Positions 55,999-60,850 of a stretch of DNA of 60,850 nucleotides are shown piece by piece. The notes beneath the pieces were generated by a model. That model worked only from the letters and a program-made list of their open reading frames with translations. It was not told where the DNA came from and searched no databases. The position numbers and the translations under genes were made by a program. The stretch is taken from positions 1 to 60,850 of the forward strand of contig JAFGFN010000089.1 in the NCBI GenBank assembly GCA_016931035.1. Direction: 5' to 3'. Position 1 is the first letter of the stretch; each line of letters opens with the position of its first letter. The stretch is from Candidatus Sumerlaeota bacterium (GTDB taxonomy: Bacteria > Sumerlaeota > Sumerlaeia > UBA8349).

Positions 55999-58900
55999 CT
56001 AGGACACGTCGGCGTGGACCTTCTCGAGCTGGTCGAAGTCCACCGAAACCAGGCTCGAAACGCCCGTTTCCTGCATCGTGATGCCGTAGAGCGTGTCGGC
56101 TAGTTCCATGGTGATCTTGTTGTGCGTGATGATGATGAACTGCGAGCGCTCGCTGAACTCGCGCAGCATCTCGCGGAACCGGACGACGTTGACGTCGTCG
56201 AGGGGGGCGTCGATCTCGTCCATCACGCAGAACGGGCTGGGTTTGTACATGAAGATCGCGAACATGAGCGAAACGGCGGTCAGGGCGTTTTCGCCGCCCG
56301 AGAGGAGCGTGATGTTCTGGAGCTTCTTGCCCGGAGGCTGAGCGACGATGTCCACCCCGCCGTCCAGGAGCGGATCGCCGTCCTCGACCTCCTGCAGAAT
56401 CAGGTCGGCGCGTCCGCCGCCGAAGAGGCGGCGATACACTTCGATGAAGTTGTGGCGGATGCTCTCGAACGCGTCCCAGAACAGTTGGCGCGAGGTCTTG
56501 TCGATGGTTTCGATCGCTTCGTTGAGCGAGTCGCGCGCCTTCATCAGGTCTTCTTCCTGCGCGACCAGGAATTCGTAACGTTCGCTCTCGTCCTTGTACT
56601 CGACGAGGGCGTGCATGTTGATGTTGTCGCCCATTCGGCGCAGGTCGGCTTCGAGGCCCTCCATTTCGTCGACCAGGGCCTGGCGGTCGTCCTCGACCTC
56701 GCCCACTTCTTCGATCAAGGCGTCGACGGTCCGGCCGAATCGTTCCTGCGCCTCCTGATCGGCGTGGCGCAGGTCGGACTGGATGGTCACGCGGTCGGTC
56801 TGAACGGCGTTGAGTGCGTTGGACGCCTCGTTGAGTTCGGCGACGAGCGCGCTCGCTTTGCGCGTCTCTTCGTGAAGCGCGATCTGGCTGGATTCCTTTT
56901 CCTGGATCGCCTTGCGACACCGCTCCTCGACGCCCGCGACTTCGTTTTCGAGCGCGGCGCGTTCCGTTTTCAGTCGCTGGGCCTGTTCGGCCAGGCCGCG
57001 CGCCTTCTGGGTCGAGGTTTCTTGTTCCGACCGAAGTGCCGTCGAGCTGCGGACGAGCCGTCCGCCTTCGTCGGAGTAGGTCTCGGCGCGTTCGCGAAGC
57101 GAGGCCTGGCGTTCGCTCAGACGGGCGATCTCCTGGTCCATTTCGCTCACGTGCGAGCCGACGCGGTCCACTTCCTCCTTGCGTCCGAAGAGGGCTTCCT
57201 CCATGAGGGCGAGCTTCTCGCGCAACGAGCCGCTCTGTTCCTCGATCGCGCCGAGTTGGGCGATGCATTCGTCGAGACGGCGCGCCTGAATCTCGAGTTC
57301 CTTGCCGTTCGCTTGGGCTCGCCGATCGAGATCGCCCAGGAGAGCGGCGCGTTGGTCGCGCGATTCGCGCATCGCCGCGAGTTGCGTCTCGGCGCGTCCG
57401 AGATCGAGTCGGGCTTCGGAGAGTCCCTCTTGTTGTTGGGCCTGGCGCGCTTCGAGATCGACGATCGAGGTTTCGCACGCCTGGAGCCGAGCGGCGAGGT
57501 CGGCCTCGGCGGCCTGGAGCGTCGAGGACCGCTGCCCGAGCTCGGCGATCTCGCGTTGGCGGATCATGATGCCCGACAAGCGCCGGCTGCCGCCCGTGAT
57601 CGCGCCCGACGGGAACATCAGATCGCCTTCGAGCGTCACGTAGCGGTGGCGTTTGCCTCCGCGCGTCAGAGCGAGCGACACGTCGATATGTTCGGTCACG
57701 ATCGTGCGGCCCAGGAGTTCCTGAACGGCCTTCGCGATGGTCTGGTCGAACGTCACGAGTTGCGAGGCCAGGCCGATCACTCCGGTCTGCGAGAGAACGT
57801 CGCGGAGCTCTCTTCCGATTTCCTTCGGGCTGAGCAGATCGAGCGGCAGGAAGGTGGCGCTTCCTCCGCCGGTCGACTTGAGGAGTTCGATGGCGCGTTT
57901 CGCGTTCTCGGCGAGGCGGACGACGATGTCCTGGACGTGGTTGCCGAGGGCGACTTCGATCGCCGTGTCGTGCTTGGGATCGATCGATTGAATCAGTTCG
58001 GGCACGACGCCGACGACGCCGTCGAGGCGTTTCTCGTTCGCCGCCAGCATGACGGCTTTGACGCCCGCGTAGTACCCCTCGTAGTCGAGGGCCAGGCGTT
58101 CGAGCGCCTCGAGGCGGGTGCGCGCCTCGCGCAGCGATTGCTCGGCGCGGCGATGGTCGATGCGCAGCCCATCGCGGCGGTTGATCTCGGCGCGAAGATT
58201 CTCGCGCGTCTGGGCGCGCTCGGATTCGAGACGCGCCAAGTCCTGGCCGCGCGCCTCGAGTTTCTTCTCGTGTTCGGCGATCTCGGCGTTCAGGCGCTCG
58301 ACCGCCTCGGTGTGTTCCTTCCTCTGGCGCTCGAATTCGCCGATCGCCTTGCGCCCCTGTTCCATCAAGAGAGCGGCCTGGGTCCGCTGGTTCTCGATTC
58401 GCATCGCTTGGTCGGCGCTCTCCTGGAGCGATTTGCGCAGGCGGTGCATCTCGCCGAACGTCGTCTCGCTGTCGGCCCGCAGGCGTTCGTATTCGGCGCG
58501 GCGTTCGTTGAGACGGGCCTGAAGCGCGATCGAGCGGACCGCGAGCCGCGCCTCTTCGGCGTTCGCTTCGGCCAGGTTCACGGCGATCTCGTGGGCGCGC
58601 ACCTTGAGGTCCTCGATTTGGCGATCCAGATCTCCGACGCGCCGTTGCTCGGCTTCGGCCTGGCCGCTGAGGCGGACGATCTCGTTCGAGCACTCGTTGA
58701 TGTAGAGACGATGGTCTTCTTTTTGATGGATCAGATCCTGGACCGTCTGGTCGGCCTGCGTCATGCGCAGCTCGAGTTCTTCGCGCCGCGCTTCGAGCAT
58801 ATCGTATTGGGCGCGGGCGACCGCGACGCGGTCCTGCGCCTCGGCGTAGGTTTTCTCGATTTTCTCCAGGTCGCTTCGGACGTGTCGAAGCCGCGCGGCC

Positions 58901-59589
58901 AAGAGTCTCATGCGGATCGCGTCGGCGGCGTCGCGCAATCCCTTGTAGCGCTCGGCCTTGGCCGCCTGACGCTTGAGACTGATGCAGCGCGTGCGACTCT
59001 CGGCGATCCGGTCGGCCAGCCGGATCAGGTCCTGCTCGGTGCGCTCGAGCTTGCGAAGGGCCTCGTTCTTGCGCGCGCGATACTTGGCGACGCCCGCCGC
59101 TTCCTCGAACAGATGGCGGCGTTCCTCGGGCCGGCTGCGGATGATCTCCGCCACGCGCCCCTGTTCCATGACCGAGTACGATTCGGTGCCGACGCCCGTG
59201 TCGAGAAACAAGTCCTGAATGTCGCGCAGGCGGCACGGCGTCTTGTTGATCAGGTACTCGCTTTCGCCCGAGCGATAGAGACGTCGCGCAAGACTGATCT
59301 CGGAGAAATCGATCGGAAGCCGGCCGTTCTCGTTGTCGATGACGAGCGTGACTTGGGCGCACCCCATCGGCCTATAGGTTGCCGAACCGTTGAAGATCAC
59401 GTCGCCCATCTTCTGCCCGCGAAGGGAGCGCGCGCTTTGCTCGCCCAAGACCCACCGGATCGCGTCGAAGATGTTGGACTTGCCGCAGCCGTTCGGCCCG
59501 ACGACGATGGTGACCCCTTCGCGGAATTCGACGGTCGTCTTGGTGGCGAACGACTTGAACCCCGTCATTTCAATGCGTTTGAAGAACAT
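55999..59589 (-). CDS. smc: Chromosome partition protein SMC
   Basis: A 1196-residue SMC of normal length. N-terminal ATPase half with Walker A VVGPNGCGKSNIFDAIRWVL; Q-loop region SYSVMEQGRVAEII; two long coiled coils; the hinge about residues 510-660 (YYAGVKAVMLAANEKRLDG, VTLEGDLMFPSGAITGGSRR). The C-terminal half has the ABC signature TLLSGGENALTAVSLMFAIF and Walker B PFCVMDEIDAPLDDVN. It organises and segregates chromosomes; scpA and scpB are not in the window. ATG 59589 gives the normal MFFKRIEMTGFKSF start. Confidence 0.97.
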   Translation of the reverse strand: MFFKRIEMTGFKSFATKTTVEFREGVTIVVGPNGCGKSNIFDAIRWVLGEQSARSLRGQKMGDVIFNGSATYRPMGCAQVTLVIDNENGRLPIDFSEISLARRLYRSGESEYLINKTPCRLRDIQDLFLDTGVGTESYSVMEQGRVAEIIRSRPEERRHLFEEAAGVAKYRARKNEALRKLERTEQDLIRLADRIAESRTRCISLKRQAAKAERYKGLRDAADAIRMRLLAARLRHVRSDLEKIEKTYAEAQDRVAVARAQYDMLEARREELELRMTQADQTVQDLIHQKEDHRLYINECSNEIVRLSGQAEAEQRRVGDLDRQIEDLKVRAHEIAVNLAEANAEEARLAVRSIALQARLNERRAEYERLRADSETTFGEMHRLRKSLQESADQAMRIENQRTQAALLMEQGRKAIGEFERQRKEHTEAVERLNAEIAEHEKKLEARGQDLARLESERAQTRENLRAEINRRDGLRIDHRRAEQSLREARTRLEALERLALDYEGYYAGVKAVMLAANEKRLDGVVGVVPELIQSIDPKHDTAIEVALGNHVQDIVVRLAENAKRAIELLKSTGGGSATFLPLDLLSPKEIGRELRDVLSQTGVIGLASQLVTFDQTIAKAVQELLGRTIVTEHIDVSLALTRGGKRHRYVTLEGDLMFPSGAITGGSRRLSGIMIRQREIAELGQRSSTLQAAEADLAARLQACETSIVDLEARQAQQQEGLSEARLDLGRAETQLAAMRESRDQRAALLGDLDRRAQANGKELEIQARRLDECIAQLGAIEEQSGSLREKLALMEEALFGRKEEVDRVGSHVSEMDQEIARLSERQASLRERAETYSDEGGRLVRSSTALRSEQETSTQKARGLAEQAQRLKTERAALENEVAGVEERCRKAIQEKESSQIALHEETRKASALVAELNEASNALNAVQTDRVTIQSDLRHADQEAQERFGRTVDALIEEVGEVEDDRQALVDEMEGLEADLRRMGDNINMHALVEYKDESERYEFLVAQEEDLMKARDSLNEAIETIDKTSRQLFWDAFESIRHNFIEVYRRLFGGGRADLILQEVEDGDPLLDGGVDIVAQPPGKKLQNITLLSGGENALTAVSLMFAIFMYKPSPFCVMDEIDAPLDDVNVVRFREMLREFSERSQFIIITHNKITMELADTLYGITMQETGVSSLVSVDFDQLEKVHADVS

Positions 59590-60107
59590 GATCGCTGGAC
59601 CTCGTACAGGATTCGCTGAATCGGACTGGGGAAACCTCAGTTTCCGCATTTGCCTCGCACCTAGTTGGACGCGGGCGCATCAGAGAGATGCGGGCCTACG
59701 GGAAAAGACCGCGTTTGACAAGCAAAGCAACATGACAGAGGTGATGCCGCGTCCCTCAGGAACGCTTCCTACGAACCCCTCCTAGCCAAGGCGATCACAA
59801 GGGGGCGAATCTTGTCGCTTTCGCCTTTCTGGAGTCCTCCCGCCGTCGGCGGTCGCGCGGGCAGCCTGGAGTGCGACAGCCGCGAAGACGTACAACATAT
59901 TGACCGCCACGCTAATAGAAAACCCCATATATAGTCAAGAGAATAATCCGGGGAATCCGGGGAATCGCGAAAGCGGGTTGGGGGGGCTCGCCGTGGTTCC
60001 TCCCGCGACTTGGTTCGGGGGATCCGATATCCGCGTGTTCGCCCCGCCGGAGCGTTGACTCTAGGGGCGGGAGGTATTATAAACAAGAACAGAGCGGAGT
60101 CGCACGG
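59590..60107. other. Divergent region between smc and clpS
   Basis: No gene. It contains a partial tandem TCCGGGGAATCCGGGGAATC (59948-59967), an AT-rich patch around 59895-59945 likely to hold the smc promoter, and the clpS promoter at its right end. Confidence 0.5.
60055..60083 (+). promoter_or_regulatory. Sigma-70-type promoter for clpS
   Basis: TTGACT (60055-60060), exactly 17 bases, then TATAAA (60078-60083). Each hexamer is one base from consensus. Transcription would begin near 60090, giving a leader of about 18 nt to the ATG at 60108. Confidence 0.7.
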
Positions 60108-60542
60108 ATGAGGCAGCGGCTTCGCGGCGTAAGAGCGAAGTTTCGGCCCTGGGTGTTGAGTTTCATGACCGAGTTGAGCGAACGATTTGCGATGGCTTCG
60201 GCGGCGGGTTCGCCGGCGCATTCCCCCGCGGTCCCCGAGGCCCCGGCGGCGCCGGTCGAGTCTCCGGGTCGCCCGAAGATCGAGTACGATATCGGCGCGA
60301 TGGAGCCGCGGCGCGAATTCGCCGTCGTTCTCTACAACGACGACGACCACGACATGCTATCCGTCGTCCGGCAGCTCATGCTGGCCCTCGAGTGTCCCGC
60401 CAGTCGCGCCCACGCGTTGATGCTCGAGGCGCATAACTCGGGTCGCGTGACGGTGGCTATCGCGAGCCGGGGGCGGGCCATTCGCATCGCTACGATTCTT
60501 CGCCAAATCGATTTGCGCGTCTCCATCCACCAGGTGAACTGA
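60108..60542 (+). CDS. clpS: ATP-dependent Clp protease adaptor ClpS
   Basis: A 144-residue protein; the ClpS core starts near residue 67 (FAVVLYNDDDHDMLSVVRQL) and includes MLEAHNSGRVTVAI. The N-degron pocket residues NDD and the later His (EAHNSG) are kept, while the E. coli Thr38-Pro39 are replaced by His-Asp. It would deliver proteins with bulky N-terminal residues to ClpAP/ClpCP. The first ~60 residues are Ala/Pro-rich and poorly conserved, so ATG 60165 or 60192 are possible starts; 60108 is preferred for its promoter and CGGAG Shine-Dalgarno. clpA is not adjacent. Confidence 0.85.
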   Translation: MRQRLRGVRAKFRPWVLSFMTELSERFAMASAAGSPAHSPAVPEAPAAPVESPGRPKIEYDIGAMEPRREFAVVLYNDDDHDMLSVVRQLMLALECPASRAHALMLEAHNSGRVTVAIASRGRAIRIATILRQIDLRVSIHQVN

Positions 60543-60850
60543 CCCACCTTCTTCCGAACCGCGAGCATCTCCTCAACGGCGCCGGGCTCGGAATCGAGCC
60601 GTCGAGTCGGGTGCGTCCCGAGGTTTTGAACCGCGTTAGCGGTTCCATTTCCAAAGTCGTGGGTTGGCAATTCGGTCCCGAATTGCCAACCCACGGTACG
60701 CACGGCGGAAGGGGAACCGATCTATTCGGTTCGACAAGGAGAGGGGGCGCAGAGATTGTCGAACCCACTCTTGTCCAAAACAGAAAGGCGCGATCTTCGT
60801 CTCGATATTGAAAACAAAGGACAAAAATGTCGTGAGCAAATGGGGTCACC
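60543..60850. other. Intergenic tail of the window with hairpins
   Basis: No credible gene. Contains stem AACCGC-GTTA-GCGGTT (60629-60644), the perfect inverted repeat at 60658-60695, and an AT-rich end (60800-60840). Confidence 0.5.
60658..60695. repeat. Perfect 18-bp inverted repeat
   Basis: CGTGGGTTGGCAATTCGG (60658-60675), two bases, CCGAATTGCCAACCCACG (60678-60695). A near-perfect cruciform downstream of clpS. No T-run follows, so a repeat element or protein-binding site is as likely as a terminator. Confidence 0.7.

Noticed and set aside
56122..59619. A 1165-codon plus-strand frame antisense to smc
   Set aside because: Low-complexity mirror of the coiled-coil codons of SMC; smc has all its ATPase motifs.
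60490..60849. Minus-strand frame at the right end of the window
   Set aside because: It crosses a perfect inverted repeat and overlaps clpS; no recognisable protein.

Overview
The window is high-GC (by eye about 62-65%), gene-dense DNA from a Gram-negative-type bacterium. It carries two ABC-transporter-dependent surface-polysaccharide export systems, several lipoproteins, a System II (ResB/CcsA) cytochrome c maturation pair, and genes typical of the Planctomycetota or of neighbouring uncultured phyla such as Hydrogenedentota and Sumerlaeota: a DUF6785-like large membrane protein, a PL1-type pectate lyase with a Calx-beta tail, TMTC-like TPR membrane proteins, and a ClpS with an NDDDH motif. 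The phylum is an inference. No rRNA, tRNA, CRISPR array or transposase was found.

Layout. 0.3-6 kb: a methyltransferase-glycosyltransferase fusion, a TPR membrane protein and a multi-pass membrane protein. 6-8.1 kb: a phosphatase gene broken by one amber codon, a HepT/MntA toxin-antitoxin pair, and a 163-bp MITE-like element. 8.1-13.1 kb (minus strand): LacZ-type beta-galactosidase, a GAF-domain protein and a methyltransferase flanked by short direct repeats. 13.5-27.6 kb (plus strand): a long polysaccharide operon with gmd, fcl, ABC permease, a formyltransferase, ABC ATPase, a kinase-methyltransferase fusion, a second formyltransferase, a GT4, a perosamine-synthase-like aminotransferase, methyltransferases and more glycosyltransferases; it ends in fragments of duplicated or truncated methyltransferase genes. 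27.6-32.8 kb: an unknown (alpha/alpha)-barrel-like protein, pectate lyase, ribosomal protein S20 and a mannonate-oxidoreductase-type SDR. 32.8-36.3 kb: a repeat-rich, lower-GC stretch with an FRG-domain gene, a pair of small membrane proteins and tpiA. 36.4-41.1 kb (minus strand): a second export operon with membrane glycosyltransferase, permease, ATPase and methyltransferase. 41.7-51.7 kb (plus strand): a lipoprotein, a coiled-coil membrane protein, a CehA/McbA-like protein that has lost its metal ligands, galT, two membrane glycosyltransferases and a GNAT-BKACE fusion. 51.9-59.6 kb (minus strand): ccsA, resB, a LysM lipoprotein and smc. 60.1 kb: clpS behind a clear sigma-70-type promoter.

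How it fits together. The 13.5-27.3 kb operon reads as a pathway for an ABC-exported O-antigen-like glycan. Gmd makes GDP-4-keto-6-deoxymannose; Fcl takes it to GDP-fucose; the DegT enzyme would aminate it to GDP-perosamine; the two formyltransferases would N-formylate the amino sugar; glycosyltransferases polymerise; and the kinase-methyltransferase fusion next to a Wzt with a carbohydrate-binding C-terminus is a candidate chain terminator. This is the most interesting candidate system here. Short palindromic and heptamer repeats fill nearly every long intergenic space.
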